Assembly: GCF_028290105.1 (NCBI RefSeq)
Contig: NZ_JAQGKL010000154.1
Coordinates: 1 to 64,000 of the forward strand
Source of the DNA: Methylobacterium sp.
GTDB lineage: Bacteria; Pseudomonadota; Alphaproteobacteria; Rhizobiales; Beijerinckiaceae
Direction of reading: 5' to 3'
DNA: 64,000 nucleotides
The position numbers were made by a program, and so were the translations under genes. Below the pieces are notes generated by a model that saw only the letters and a program-made list of their open reading frames with translations, was not told the origin of the DNA and made no database searches. The stretch's first letter is position 1. The number at the start of each line of letters is the position of its first letter. Below, piece after piece: positions 55,562 through 64,000 of the stretch.

Positions 55562-55715
55562 GACCGTAAAGGCCTCCAGATCTCATTCGTGTGATCCTTG
55601 AGGCTTTCACGTCCGCTACCGAGGCGAACCTGTCCCTGTCGCAAACAGTCAGATCACGGCGTGATCTCACGGGTTCTCCGTGGGATGGCGGCTGGAAGAT
55701 CTGTCGGAGGAATCC

Positions 55716-57518
55716 ATGAGAGCGGTACATCTTCTCGCACTCGGCGCCGGCTTGGTCGCTTCGACCTCGGCCTTCGCAAACGAGGACGTCCTGAAGCGCA
55801 CGGCCAACCCGGCCGAGCAGGTCCTTCAGACCGTCGACTATGCCAACACGCGCTATTCCAAGCTCGACCAGATCAACGCCAGCAACGTCAAGCAGCTCCA
55901 GGTGGCCTGGACCTTCTCGACCGGCGTGCTGCGCGGCCACGAGGGCTCCCCGCTCGTCGTCGGCAACATGATGTACGTGCACACCCCCTTCCCGAACATC
56001 GTTTACGCCCTCGATCTCGACAAGGACGGCGTGATCGTCTGGAAGTACGAGCCCAAGCAGGACCCGAGCGTCATCCCGGTGATGTGCTGTGACACGGTCA
56101 ACCGTGGTCTCGCCTACGCCGACGGCGCCATCATCCTGCACCAGGCCGACACCACCGTCGTCTCGCTCGACGCGAAGTCCGGCAAGGTGAACTGGTCCGT
56201 CGTCAACGGCGACCCCAAGAAGGGTGAGACCAACACCGCCACCGTTCTTCCGGTGAAGGACAAGATCATCGTCGGCATCTCCGGCGGCGAGTTCGGCGTG
56301 CAGTGCCACGTCACCGCCTACGACGCCAAGTCGGGCAAGAAGGTGTGGCGCGGCTACTCCATCGGCACCGACGAGCAGATGATCATGGACCCCGAGAAGA
56401 CGACGTCTCTCGGCAAGCCTGTCGGCAAGGACTCCTCGCTGAAGACCTGGGAAGGCGATCAGTGGAAGACCGGCGGCGGCTGCACCTGGGGCTGGTTCTC
56501 CTACGATCCCAAGCTCGACCTGATGTACTACGGCTCGGGCAACCCCTCGACCTGGAACCCCAAGCAGCGTCCGGGCGACAACAAGTGGTCCATGACCATC
56601 TGGGCGCGCAACCCCGACACGGGCGCCGCCAAGTGGGTCTACCAGATGACCCCGCACGACGAGTGGGATTACGACGGCATCAACGAGATGATCCTCACGG
56701 ATCAGAAGGTTGACGGCAAGGATCGTCCGCTCCTCACCCACTTCGACCGTAACGGCTTCGGCTACACCCTCGACCGTTCCAACGGCGAGCTCCTGGTCGC
56801 CGAGAAGTTCGATCCGGTGGTGAACTGGGCCTCCAAGGTCGACATGGACAAGGGCTCGAAGACCTACGGTCGTCCGCTCGTCCAGGCCAAGTACTCCACC
56901 GAGCAGAACGGTGAGGATACCAACTCCAAGGGTATCTGCCCCGCCGCTCTCGGCACCAAGGATCAGCAGCCTGCGGCGTTCTCGCCGAAGACCAATCTGT
57001 TCTACGTGCCCACCAACCACGTCTGCATGGACTACGAGCCGTTCCGGGTCTCCTACACCCCGGGTCAGCCCTACGTCGGCGCGACGCTGGCCATGTACCC
57101 GGCCCCCAACAGCCACGGCGGCATGGGTAACTTCATCGCCTGGGACGGCGTCGCTGGTAAGATCAAGTGGTCGAACCAGGAGCAGTTCTCGGTGTGGTCG
57201 GGCGCCCTCGCCACCGCCGGTGACGTGGTGTTCTACGGCACCCTCGAAGGCTACCTGAAGGCTGTCGACGCCAAGACGGGTAAGGAACTCTACAAGTTCA
57301 AGACCCCGTCGGGCATCATCGGCAACGTGATGACCTACAGCCACAAGGGCAAGCAGTTCGTCGGCATCCTGTCGGGTGTCGGTGGCTGGGCCGGCATCGG
57401 CCTCGCGGCCGGCCTGACCGACCCGAACGCCGGTCTCGGCGCAGTGGGTGGTTACGCCGCCCTCTCGAACTACACCAACCTCGGTGGTCAGCTGACCGTC
57501 TTCTCGCTGCCGAACTAA
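55716..57518 (+). CDS. xoxF: Lanthanide-dependent methanol dehydrogenase XoxF
   Basis: XoxF oxidises methanol in the periplasm with PQQ and a lanthanide ion. The 600-residue precursor has a signal peptide ([21 protein letters not shown]). The catalytic Asp (about 318) and the additional lanthanide-binding Asp two residues on (about 320) are in [12 protein letters not shown]. The adjacent-cysteine disulfide is VMCCDTVN (about 124-125). The PQQ region [12 protein letters not shown] and the C-terminal [23 protein letters not shown] fit XoxF1 of methylobacteria. Start at 55716 follows GTCGGAGG. Codon use favours CGT and GGT more than neighbours, consistent with high expression. Confidence 0.97.
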   Translation: MRAVHLLALGAGLVASTSAFANEDVLKRTANPAEQVLQTVDYANTRYSKLDQINASNVKQLQVAWTFSTGVLRGHEGSPLVVGNMMYVHTPFPNIVYALDLDKDGVIVWKYEPKQDPSVIPVMCCDTVNRGLAYADGAIILHQADTTVVSLDAKSGKVNWSVVNGDPKKGETNTATVLPVKDKIIVGISGGEFGVQCHVTAYDAKSGKKVWRGYSIGTDEQMIMDPEKTTSLGKPVGKDSSLKTWEGDQWKTGGGCTWGWFSYDPKLDLMYYGSGNPSTWNPKQRPGDNKWSMTIWARNPDTGAAKWVYQMTPHDEWDYDGINEMILTDQKVDGKDRPLLTHFDRNGFGYTLDRSNGELLVAEKFDPVVNWASKVDMDKGSKTYGRPLVQAKYSTEQNGEDTNSKGICPAALGTKDQQPAAFSPKTNLFYVPTNHVCMDYEPFRVSYTPGQPYVGATLAMYPAPNSHGGMGNFIAWDGVAGKIKWSNQEQFSVWSGALATAGDVVFYGTLEGYLKAVDAKTGKELYKFKTPSGIIGNVMTYSHKGKQFVGILSGVGGWAGIGLAAGLTDPNAGLGAVGGYAALSNYTNLGGQLTVFSLPN

Positions 57519-57545
57519 TCGGTCGCACGGTACAGTAGGCAATAG

Positions 57546-57580
57546 GGTGCCGGCGCGGGTTTCCGCGCCGGCACCTTTAT
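57546..57580 (+). terminator. Intercistronic hairpin between xoxF and xoxG
   Basis: GGTGCCGGCGCGG-GTTT-CCGCGCCGGCACC is a perfect 13-bp stem with TTTAT after it, 27 bases after the xoxF stop and about 74 bases before xoxG. It may partly terminate or protect the xoxF messenger, which would give more XoxF than XoxG. Confidence 0.8.
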
Positions 57581-57653
57581 GATTAGGATCGCTAGAACAA
57601 CACGCGAAACACGCGGCTGGTAGGCCGACGTGGTGTTCCTGGGAGAAACGTCG

Positions 57654-58259
57654 TTGCACACCATCAGCAAAGCCGCCATCCGTCCGCTCGTGGCGGCCCT
57701 CGCCCTTGCCACCGTCTCGACCCTCGCCGTCCAGGCCCAAGACGCCAAGAAGGCTGACCCGGCACTGGCCAATCAACTCGATCCGAACGCGCCCGATAAG
57801 GACGCCAAGCTGGTCGACAAGTTCGCGGCCGTGAAGGTCGAGGACGGCAAGTATCAGGACGGCGACGGCCATCCGACCTTCCACATCACCAACGACGGCA
57901 AGAAGTTCGACTGGTACGCCTATTCGGGCTACCGCCGCTATCACGCCGAGTGCCACGTCTGTCACGGCCCCGACGCCATGGGCTCGACCTACGCGCCGGC
58001 CCTGAAGGACTCGCTCAAGACGATCGGCTACGAGGAGTTCATCGGCATCCTCGCCGGCGGCAAGCGTGACTCGCAGGCTGGCCAGGAGCGCGTGATGCCG
58101 GCCTTCGGCGACAACAAGAACGTCATGTGCTACGCGGACGACCTCTACGTCTACCTGAAGGCCCGCGCCTCCGGTGCCATGCCCCGCGTGCGCCCGACCG
58201 ACAAGGAAGAGAAGCCCGAGGCCGCCAAGACGGCCGAGAAGGAGTGCCTGGGCGGCTGA
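57654..58259 (+). CDS. xoxG: Cytochrome c XoxG, electron acceptor of XoxF
   Basis: XoxG is the periplasmic class I c-type cytochrome that takes electrons from XoxF. The 201-residue precursor has a signal peptide (AAIRPLVAALALATVSTLAVQAQ). Heme attaches at CHVCH (about 100-104), and VMPAFGD supplies the likely Met ligand. The TTG at 57654 is well spaced from GGGAG and opens directly before the signal peptide. The GTG at 57630 is the track start. The C-terminal tail is rich in Lys and Glu. Confidence 0.94.
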   Translation: MHTISKAAIRPLVAALALATVSTLAVQAQDAKKADPALANQLDPNAPDKDAKLVDKFAAVKVEDGKYQDGDGHPTFHITNDGKKFDWYAYSGYRRYHAECHVCHGPDAMGSTYAPALKDSLKTIGYEEFIGILAGGKRDSQAGQERVMPAFGDNKNVMCYADDLYVYLKARASGAMPRVRPTDKEEKPEAAKTAEKECLGG

Positions 58260-59113
58260 TGACCCGCTCACGCATTTCGAGAGGTTTCGCGCTCGCGCTC
58301 CTGCTGATCTCGGCAGGGGCGCGACCTGCGTTCGCGCAGTCGCTTCCGGACCTCGTGACCACGGACACGCTGCGCGTCTGCGGCGATCCGGGCAACATGC
58401 CGTTCTCCCAGCGCAAGGAAGACGGCTTCGAGAACAGAATCGCGGCGATCATCGCCGACGAACTCAAGGTGAAGATCCGCTATTACTGGCTGACGCAGGG
58501 TCCGGGCTTCGTCCGCAACACCCTCGGCACCGGCCTGTGCGACATCATCATCGGATCGGCCGCCGGCGGTGATCTCGTCCAGCATTCCAATCCCTACTAT
58601 CGTTCCGCCTACACGCTGGTGACCCGCACCGGGGAACTCGACGGGGTGACGCGTCTCGACGACCCGAAGCTGAAGGGCAAGTCCATCGGCGTCATCGGCG
58701 GCACGCCTCCGGTCAACCGGATGGGTGAACTCGGTCTCGTCAGCGCGATGAAGGCCTATGCGCCCTACCAGCTCGATCCGGCCCGCAAGCACCAGACCAT
58801 CGCGGCCGAGGTGATCGCGGACCTGGCCGAGAAGCGCATCGACGCCGCGATCCTGTGGGGGCCCGCCGCCGGATGGCTTGCCAAGCAGAGCGGAGTACCG
58901 ATGACGGTCGTGCCGCTGCTGCAGGAGCCGGACCGGCCGCCGCTCACCTTCCGCATCGCGCTCGGCGTGCGTTTGGAGGAGAACGACTGGAAGCGGACCC
59001 TCAATACGATCCTGCGCAAGCGCCGCGCGGATATCGAGAAGGTCCTGCGCGACTACGACGTTCCGCTGCTGGAGGAAGAGGGCAGCAAGCTCCTCGAGGC
59101 CCCGTCCCCCTGA
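58259..59113 (+). CDS. xoxJ: Periplasmic binding protein-like XoxJ
   Basis: XoxJ is a periplasmic protein of the solute-binding fold needed for XoxF function, possibly by aiding maturation. The 284-residue precursor has a signal peptide (RISRGFALALLLISAGARPAFA), then LRVCGDPGNMPFSQRKEDGFENRIAAIIA and CDIIIGSAAGGDLVQHSNPYYRSAYTLV, as in MxaJ/XoxJ proteins. Its start codon overlaps the xoxG stop by one base (TGATG). It ends the xoxFGJ operon. Confidence 0.95.
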   Translation: MTRSRISRGFALALLLISAGARPAFAQSLPDLVTTDTLRVCGDPGNMPFSQRKEDGFENRIAAIIADELKVKIRYYWLTQGPGFVRNTLGTGLCDIIIGSAAGGDLVQHSNPYYRSAYTLVTRTGELDGVTRLDDPKLKGKSIGVIGGTPPVNRMGELGLVSAMKAYAPYQLDPARKHQTIAAEVIADLAEKRIDAAILWGPAAGWLAKQSGVPMTVVPLLQEPDRPPLTFRIALGVRLEENDWKRTLNTILRKRRADIEKVLRDYDVPLLEEEGSKLLEAPSP

Positions 59114-59144
59114 CCCGGCGACGACGCACCCGAATTAATGACCG

Positions 59145-59181
59145 CGATGGCGGCGGTGGACCTGTTCCATCGCCGCCATCG
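59145..59181. terminator. Strong bidirectional hairpin between xoxJ and folK
   Basis: CGATGGCGGCGGTGGA and TCCATCGCCGCCATCG form a 16-bp stem (one G-U) with a CCTGT loop. It lies 32 bases after xoxJ and serves the convergent folK transcript as well. T-tracts are weak on both sides. Confidence 0.75.
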
Positions 59182-59321
59182 TCGTTTCGGGCCTGCGAAC
59201 CGTCATTCCGGTCGATCGGTGTCGGTGGATCGGGATCGAACGGAACGGATGTGTCGGCGGTGACCCACCCCGGGATGGCAGCCATCGAGGCCTGCACAAA
59301 CTAGGCGGGATCAGTGCCTGA

Positions 59322-59816
59322 TCAGACCCGCACGATGCCCGTGGCGTCGAGGTTCGCCAGGGCGTCCCGCACCGTCTCGGGGCCGATGCGCAGATCGGGG
59401 GCGATCTCGGCCAGCGGCATCAGCACGAAGGCGCGCTCGCGCACGAAGCGGTGTGGCAGGATCAAGCGTTCGTCGGAAATCGCCGCCCCCTCGTAGGAAA
59501 GGACGTCGATGTCGATCACGCGCGGCCCCCAGCGCCGCTCGCGCACCCGGCCCATCGCTGTCTCGATGGCGAGCCCCGCCTCCAGCAGTTCGTGCGGGCT
59601 CAGGCTGGTCTCGACGCCGACGGCCGCGTTGAGGAACCAGTCCTGGTCGGTGTCGCCCCAGGGGGGCGTGCGGTAATCGGCGGAGCGCGCGGTCACCCGG
59701 ATGCCCGGCGTGGCGGCGAGCCGCGCGACCGCGTCGGCGAGGGTCGCGGCCTTGTCGCCGATGTTGCTGCCGAGGCCGAGATAGGCGGCGTGCGTCGAAG
59801 GCCCCACGCCGCTCAT
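59322..59816 (-). CDS. folK: HPPK, folate biosynthesis
   Basis: FolK (6-hydroxymethyl-7,8-dihydropterin pyrophosphokinase) transfers pyrophosphate from ATP to hydroxymethyldihydropterin. The 164-residue protein has AYLGLGSNIGDKAATL, the metal motif RWGPRVIDIDVLSYEG, and LPHRFVRERAFVLMPLAEIAPDL. It overlaps folB by 4 bases (ATGA). It is the last gene of folP-folB-folK. Confidence 0.95.
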   Translation of the reverse strand: MSGVGPSTHAAYLGLGSNIGDKAATLADAVARLAATPGIRVTARSADYRTPPWGDTDQDWFLNAAVGVETSLSPHELLEAGLAIETAMGRVRERRWGPRVIDIDVLSYEGAAISDERLILPHRFVRERAFVLMPLAEIAPDLRIGPETVRDALANLDATGIVRV

Positions 59817-60187
59817 CGTGTGGTCTCGCGCGTCCGCACGATCTCGATGGCGACCCCGTCGATGATCGCCGGCACCGGCGCACTCGGCTTGTCCACCCGC
59901 ACGCGCAGTTCGATGATGGGTGGGTGCTGCTCGAGAATCTCGGCCGCGATGGCCTCCGCCAGGGCCTCGATCAGGGCGAAGCGCCGCTCGGTGGCGATGC
60001 GGACGACGATCTCGGTGAGGTCGGCGTAGCTCACGGTTCGCGCCACGTCGTCGGAGCGACCGGCGGGGGCGAGATCGAGCCGGCAATCCAGCGAGACGTA
60101 GAAGCGCTGGCCGAGCCGGGTCTCCTCGGCGAGGAGGCCGTGATAGGCGAAGACGGCGATGCGCTCGACGAGGATGCGGTCGCTCAT
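59813..60187 (-). CDS. folB: Dihydroneopterin aldolase
   Basis: FolB cleaves dihydroneopterin to hydroxymethyldihydropterin and glycolaldehyde. The 124-residue protein has RILVERIAVFAYHGLLAEETRLGQRFYVSLDC, with Glu and Tyr-His near the active site, and EALAEAIAAEILEQHPPIIELRVRVDKP. It overlaps folP and folK by 4 bases at each end. Confidence 0.95.
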   Translation of the reverse strand: MSDRILVERIAVFAYHGLLAEETRLGQRFYVSLDCRLDLAPAGRSDDVARTVSYADLTEIVVRIATERRFALIEALAEAIAAEILEQHPPIIELRVRVDKPSAPVPAIIDGVAIEIVRTRETTR

Positions 60188-61023
60188 GCGGGCCTCCGCA
60201 TCACGGCGTCGACCACCCGCAGGGCGTCCACATGGGGCCGGACGTCATGCACGCGCACGATCTGCGCGCCGAGGGTGGCCGCCAGCACGTGACTGCCGAC
60301 GGACCCGAACAACCGGTCGACGGGCCGGGTCTCGGCGTCGTGCAGGCGCCCCAGCAGCGATTTGCGCGAGACCCCGACGAGGACCGGAAAGCCCAGGGCC
60401 ACGATCTCGGGCAGGCGCCGCAGCGCTTCCAGGTGCTGCTCCCAGCTCTTGCCGAAGCCGATGCCGGGATCGAGGACGATCTCGCTGTCCGGAATGCCGG
60501 CCCCGCGTGCGATGGCGAGCGAACGCTCGAAGAAGCGCAGCATGTCGGCGACGATGTCGATCGACGGATCGATGGACTCGCGGTTGTGCATGACCATCAC
60601 GGGGGCGCCGTGATCGGCGGCGACCCGGGCGATGTCGGGCTCGCGCTGCAGACCCCAGACGTCGTTGACGATGCGGGCGCCGGCCGCCAGGGCCACGCGG
60701 GCGGTCGAGGCCTTGTAGGTATCGATCGAGATCGGCACGGGCAGGCGGGAGGCGAGGTCCCGGATCACCGGCAGGATGCGGGCCTGCTCCTCCTCGGCCG
60801 AGACCGGAACGTGGCCGGGCCGGGTGGATTCGCCGCCGATATCGACGAGCGCCGCGCCCTCCGCCACCAGCGCCTCGGCCTGCGTGCGGGCGGGGTCGAG
60901 ATCCGCGAAGCGTCCGCCATCCGAGAAGGAATCCGGCGTGACGTTGAGGATCCCCATCACGAGCACGCGCCGCCCGAGATCCGGCAGGAGCGTCGTCAGC
61001 GTAGCCGGCAGGTCTGGGGGCAC
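60184..61023 (-). CDS. folP: Dihydropteroate synthase
   Basis: FolP joins hydroxymethyldihydropterin diphosphate and p-aminobenzoate. The 279-residue TIM-barrel protein has MGILNVTPDSFSDGGRF, DIGGESTRPGHVPVSAEEE, ISIDTYKASTARVALAAG, LDPGIGFGKSWEQHL and RVHDVRPHVDAL. It begins the folP-folB-folK operon, about 230 bases downstream of the pqq-associated genes. In methylotrophs the pterin pathway feeds both folate and methanopterin cofactors. Confidence 0.95.
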   Translation of the reverse strand: MPPDLPATLTTLLPDLGRRVLVMGILNVTPDSFSDGGRFADLDPARTQAEALVAEGAALVDIGGESTRPGHVPVSAEEEQARILPVIRDLASRLPVPISIDTYKASTARVALAAGARIVNDVWGLQREPDIARVAADHGAPVMVMHNRESIDPSIDIVADMLRFFERSLAIARGAGIPDSEIVLDPGIGFGKSWEQHLEALRRLPEIVALGFPVLVGVSRKSLLGRLHDAETRPVDRLFGSVGSHVLAATLGAQIVRVHDVRPHVDALRVVDAVMRRPA

Positions 61024-61251
61024 GGGAGTCTCATCGTCGGAAGAGCGGGCGCGCGGCCAGCCAGGGTTCCGCTGTCTTTGGACGCAATGGCGAGAGGGAG
61101 CAACGCCCGTGCCGGCGCCGTGTCCGCAAAACGGACGGCGCCCCGCGCAAGGCCGTCCCCGAAGGAAAGGGCCGACGCGAGGCGCGGACGACGTTCGGAT
61201 GGTCGGGCCCCTCGTACAGACCCTCTCGAGCCGGACGAGGGTTCGCGTCGT

Positions 61252-61638
61252 TCAGGTGCCGCCGCGATAGCAGCGGATTTCGGCCTCGGCCTGGGCGCGG
61301 CGGAGTTCCGCGACCTGATCGTCGAAGACCTTGGTGGACTTGAAGGCGGTGGTGCGCTGGCCGATGCCCTGACGCAGGGAGAGCACCGTGCTCGCCTGGA
61401 CGTACTTGTCGTAGGTCAGCAGCGAAGCGAGGGCGTCGAGGGAGCAGGAGCAGCGCGAGAGGGATTCCCGCGACTGACCGTTGGCCGCCATGCAGCCGAA
61501 GATGTAATCGGCCCGCGCCTCGGTGGGATAATCGTTCTCGAGCTCGACGGACGCGGCCGGGCCCGTCACGAGAGAGCCCGACACGAGCGCCACGGCGCAG
61601 GCGCCTCCGGCAAGGCGCTTAACCAGCGTTCGGATCAT
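61252..61638 (-). CDS. Secreted CxC-motif protein in the xox/pqq locus (orf6-like)
   Basis: This 128-residue protein has a signal peptide ([27 protein letters not shown]). The mature part has a Cys (YIFGCMAANG), a CSC motif 13 residues on (LSRCSCSLDALASLLTYDKYV), and a C-terminal Cys (EIRCYRGGT). Its start overlaps the upstream secreted protein by 20 bases, placing it at the end of pqqCD-pqqE-orf-orf. From memory, this position matches a gene called orf6 in the M. extorquens xox region. The role is open. Confidence 0.8.
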   Translation of the reverse strand: MIRTLVKRLAGGACAVALVSGSLVTGPAASVELENDYPTEARADYIFGCMAANGQSRESLSRCSCSLDALASLLTYDKYVQASTVLSLRQGIGQRTTAFKSTKVFDDQVAELRRAQAEAEIRCYRGGT

Positions 61639-62323
61639 AGGTCAGATTCTCCTGGAGGAGTTCGCCACCCTCGGAATTCTTCGCCGCGGCCTCGATGGAG
61701 ACGAGCTCCCCGGGCACGGCGTCGGACGTCACGAAGGTGTATTTCAGGGTCTCGAAGCCGCGCATGCGCTCCTTCATCTTGTCGTCGAGGAAGGGCTGGG
61801 TCTCCACGCGCCAGGCGGCGACCTTGGCGCCCTTGTAGTCGACTTCGGTCTGCGTGACGGTGGCGTTCTCGCGCAGGCTCTTGCGGATCGCGTTCTTGAT
61901 GTAGCGCGGGTTGGCCATCAGCACGCGGGCGAGATCCATGAGATGATGCTCGAGGAAAAGCGACATCACCGGATTGCCCGGCATGTCCTCGAAGGGACCG
62001 GCCGGGAAGCGGTTGGCACCGGAGAACATCGCCACGCTGATATCGCGGTTGTCGGCACTCTTGCCCGGCTCGATGCCGAGCTTGATCGTGTCGTTGAGCG
62101 GCGGTCCGAACGGCCCCTTGGAGATGCCGCTGCGGCGCAGGTAGCTGTAGGTCAGCGTCGAGCCGGGCGCGGCGTTCTTCATCTGCGGCTGCTCGAAGAG
62201 CAGGTCCGAGGCGTTGGGAGCCGCCGTGCTGGCTTTCGTGGCAACAGGCATTTCGGGAGTGGCCTGGGCGAGCGCAGGCGCGCTCGCGAGCATCAGCAAC
62301 GCGGCGATCGTCACGGGTTTCAA
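61619..62323 (-). CDS. Secreted protein downstream of pqqE (orf7-like)
   Basis: This 234-residue protein has a signal peptide ([21 protein letters not shown]). The mature part begins with a linker, then [70 protein letters not shown] and RETQPFLDD-type segments. I do not recognise a named family. Its start overlaps the pqqE stop by 4 bases (ATGA), so it is made with PqqE. A periplasmic role with XoxF or PQQ is the simplest reading. Confidence 0.82.
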   Translation of the reverse strand: MKPVTIAALLMLASAPALAQATPEMPVATKASTAAPNASDLLFEQPQMKNAAPGSTLTYSYLRRSGISKGPFGPPLNDTIKLGIEPGKSADNRDISVAMFSGANRFPAGPFEDMPGNPVMSLFLEHHLMDLARVLMANPRYIKNAIRKSLRENATVTQTEVDYKGAKVAAWRVETQPFLDDKMKERMRGFETLKYTFVTSDAVPGELVSIEAAAKNSEGGELLQENLTYDPNAG

Positions 62324-63477
62324 AGCGGCGCTTCCTCGTTCAGCGGCGTACGCACATTGGGCTGCACGTTACTGCCGATGGTCCGGTAGACATAGTCGGG
62401 CGGGGTCTCGGCCGCTTCCTCGACGGCGAGATCACGCACCTTGGCGTGGAGGGGGGACAGCGAGCAGGCCGGGTCGGTGGCGGCCGCATCCCCGGCGAGA
62501 GCCAGGGCCTGGCAGCGGCAGCCGCCCCAATCCTTCTCGCGCCGGTCGCAGGAGCGGCAGGGCTCCTTCATCCAGTCGGTGCCGCGATAGGCGGTGAACG
62601 CCGGCGAGTTCGCCCAGATATCTCCGAGCGAATGGTCGGACACGTACCAGAATTCGAGGTTCGGGATCGTCTCGGCGGCGTGGCAGGGCAACACCTTGCC
62701 CTGCGGCGTCACGTTCATGAGCTTGCGGCCCCAACCGCCCGCACAGGCCTTGGGGTACTTCGCGTAATAGTCCGGCACCACGAGATCGATGACGAGCTGG
62801 CCCTTCAAGCGCTCGCGGGCCGCCTCGACGATGCGGATCGAGCGATCCACCTCGGCCTTGTTCGGCATCAGGGCGGCGCGATTCACGTAGGCCCAGCCGT
62901 AATACTGGGTGTGGGCGACCTCCAGTCGCTTGGCCCCGAGCTTCACCGCGAGATCGATGAAGCCCTCGACCTCGTGGATGTTGCCCCGGTGAATCACCGA
63001 GTTCAGGGTCAGGGGCAGGCCCAGCTGGGTCACCCGCTCGGCGAAGGCGAATTTCTGGGGCTGGGCGTTCTTCAGGCCCCCGATCTTTTCCGCATTCGCC
63101 GCGTCGACGCCCTGCACCGAGAGCTGCACGTGATCGAGGCCGACATCGTAGAGCGCGTCCAGCTTGGCGAGCGCGCCGCCGACGCCGGAGGTGATCAGAT
63201 TGGAATACAGGCCGAGCTTGGCGCAGGTCTGAGTGATCTCGACGATGTCGTTGCGCGCGGTCGGCTCGCCGCCCGAAAGATGGACATGGAGCACGCCGAG
63301 GCCCGCCGCCTCCGTCAGCACCCGCTGCCAGGTCGCGGTGTCGAGCTCGCCCGAGCGCCGGTCGAGTTCGAGCGGGTTCGAGCAATAGGGACAGCGCAGG
63401 GGGCAGCGGTGGGTGAGCTCCGCCAGGAGCCCGACCGGGGCCGGAAGGGCAGTCGCGTTCGGCGTGATCGCGTTCAT
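62320..63477 (-). CDS. pqqE: PQQ biosynthesis radical SAM enzyme PqqE
   Basis: PqqE makes the first carbon-carbon bond between Glu and Tyr of the PqqA peptide. The 385-residue protein has the radical SAM motif RCPLRCPYC (Cys 25, 29 and 32), the [12 protein letters not shown] segment for SAM binding, and a SPASM C-terminal cluster region ([31 protein letters not shown]). It overlaps pqqCD by 4 bases upstream and the next gene by 4 bases downstream. Confidence 0.97.
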   Translation of the reverse strand: MNAITPNATALPAPVGLLAELTHRCPLRCPYCSNPLELDRRSGELDTATWQRVLTEAAGLGVLHVHLSGGEPTARNDIVEITQTCAKLGLYSNLITSGVGGALAKLDALYDVGLDHVQLSVQGVDAANAEKIGGLKNAQPQKFAFAERVTQLGLPLTLNSVIHRGNIHEVEGFIDLAVKLGAKRLEVAHTQYYGWAYVNRAALMPNKAEVDRSIRIVEAARERLKGQLVIDLVVPDYYAKYPKACAGGWGRKLMNVTPQGKVLPCHAAETIPNLEFWYVSDHSLGDIWANSPAFTAYRGTDWMKEPCRSCDRREKDWGGCRCQALALAGDAAATDPACSLSPLHAKVRDLAVEEAAETPPDYVYRTIGSNVQPNVRTPLNEEAPL

Positions 63478-64000
63478 CGCTCCAGAACCCGTTTGGTGGC
63501 CAGATCGTTCAGCATCACGAGGATGTCGGCCTCGATCACGGCGGGATCGGCGGCGAATTTCTGGCCGAGCAGGCCGGCGATGTCGCGGACATTCCGCTGG
63601 CCGTCGACCAGTTCCAGGACAGCCACCGCGTTGGCGTCGAGGTCGAAGGTGCGCTCCGGCGCCAGCAGGACGTGCTGGTTGCGCACGGCATCATGGCGCA
63701 GGCGCACGCCGCGCGGCAGGCGCGGCACGTCGAGCGCCGTGATGGTGCCGGTACCGGCCGCGAGGGAGACCGGAGATGCGGTCGCGGCGGGCTCGGGCAC
63801 CAACCCGGTGCCGGGCGTCCAGGCATCCGGCGGGATCATCCCCGGCGCCACGTAGGCGAAGTACAGGGCGTCGAGCTGCGTCCACAGCACGTTGCATTTG
63901 AAGGTGAGGGCGGCCATGGCCTGGCGCTGCAATGCCGGCGTGGTGGCATGCTTCTGCACGTACTCGATGGCGAACTCGGCATCGCGCGGCGCCTGGGTCA
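63474..64000 (-). CDS. pqqCD: PqqC-PqqD fusion protein (partial, 5' end outside window)
   Basis: The visible part has the PqqC C-terminus ([49 protein letters not shown]), a Pro/Ala linker of about 30 residues, and a full PqqD domain: [42 protein letters not shown] and [16 protein letters not shown]. PqqC makes the last oxidation step of PQQ. PqqD presents PqqA to PqqE. The track start at 63959 is an internal GTG (Val). The gene continues beyond the right edge of the window. Confidence 0.94.
   Translation of the reverse strand, partial: TQAPRDAEFAIEYVQKHATTPALQRQAMAALTFKCNVLWTQLDALYFAYVAPGMIPPDAWTPGTGLVPEPAATASPVSLAAGTGTITALDVPRLPRGVRLRHDAVRNQHVLLAPERTFDLDANAVAVLELVDGQRNVRDIAGLLGQKFAADPAVIEADILVMLNDLATKRVLER

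Larger units (their letters stand above)
55035..55715. other. xoxF upstream region with long leader
   Basis: This 681-base gap lies between the ABC ATPase and xoxF. Frames such as 55140-55553 lack recognisable motifs. The stretch 55300-55530 has lower GC than the surroundings. It contains a promoter candidate and a leader hairpin, listed separately. I see no RNA gene that I can name. Confidence 0.6.

Noticed and set aside
55506-58271. 921-residue minus-strand ORF across xoxF and xoxG
   Set aside because: It is the mirror of highly codon-biased genes. Val/Gly/His-rich content without motifs marks it as a shadow.

Overview
The window looks like chromosome from a pink-pigmented facultative methylotroph of the Methylobacterium/Methylorubrum extorquens type. 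Reasons are the very high GC content, a lanthanide-type methanol dehydrogenase cluster (xoxF-xoxG-xoxJ) facing a pqqCD-pqqE operon, an AcpXL very-long-chain fatty acid cluster typical of Rhizobiales, and a carotenoid cluster with two CrtI/CrtN-type oxidoreductases, a glycosyltransferase and an acyltransferase. Most of it is dense core genome with short gaps. I see no prophage, insertion sequence, integrase or CRISPR array. High GC produces hundreds of long shadow ORFs, which are left out.

Layout. 1-11,960: acnA with a strong terminator, a small DUF1508 protein, a pyrC homologue with a degenerate active site coupled to plsY and followed by dprA, then ruvX and a SUKH-type protein on the minus strand, then gatC, gatA, a small membrane protein and gatB. 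11,960-12,840: a gene-poor gap with a dispersed palindromic repeat. 12,840-16,500: an aaeA/aaeX/aaeB-like efflux operon led by a DUF4345 protein. 16,590-19,460: small secreted proteins, a GST, a DUF2147 protein and ndk. 19,480-28,460: an AI-2E-family permease, then the acpXL-lpxXL operon, in which every step of a dedicated fatty-acid elongation cycle has a candidate enzyme. 28,600-34,550: porin, M29 aminopeptidase, DUF2218, FAD-linked 2-hydroxyacid oxidase, FAH-family hydrolase and Nudix. 34,660-34,915: two identical tRNA-Gly(GCC) genes. 34,940-40,590: an FtrA-type regulator divergent from a rhodanese, a transglycosylase-like/DUF2336 pair, nadK and cutA.

40,566-48,391 is one minus-strand operon: CrtI/CrtN-type oxidoreductase, DUF2141 secreted protein, ABC-2 ATPase and permease, second CrtI/CrtN-type oxidoreductase, PlsC-type acyltransferase and GT2 glycosyltransferase. 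Its gene content recalls staphylococcal crtOPQMN and fits acylated glycosyl C30 carotenoids. The embedded exporter and DUF2141 protein suggest a route for moving pigment to the envelope. 48,500-52,260 holds an rRNA/tRNA methyltransferase, a MaoC hydratase, a CDF-like protein, a phosphoesterase and phhB.

52,495-64,000 is the methanol-oxidation block. A NitT/TauT-like ABC transporter with a twin-arginine-like binding protein lies upstream of xoxF. xoxFGJ ends in a strong bidirectional hairpin. On the opposite strand run pqqCD-pqqE-orf-orf and then folP-folB-folK. PQQ is the XoxF cofactor and folate/pterin enzymes support C1 handling, so the block joins dehydrogenase, electron acceptor, cofactor supply and pterin synthesis. 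The two secreted proteins after pqqE and the ABC transporter are the least explained parts and the best candidates for new biology.
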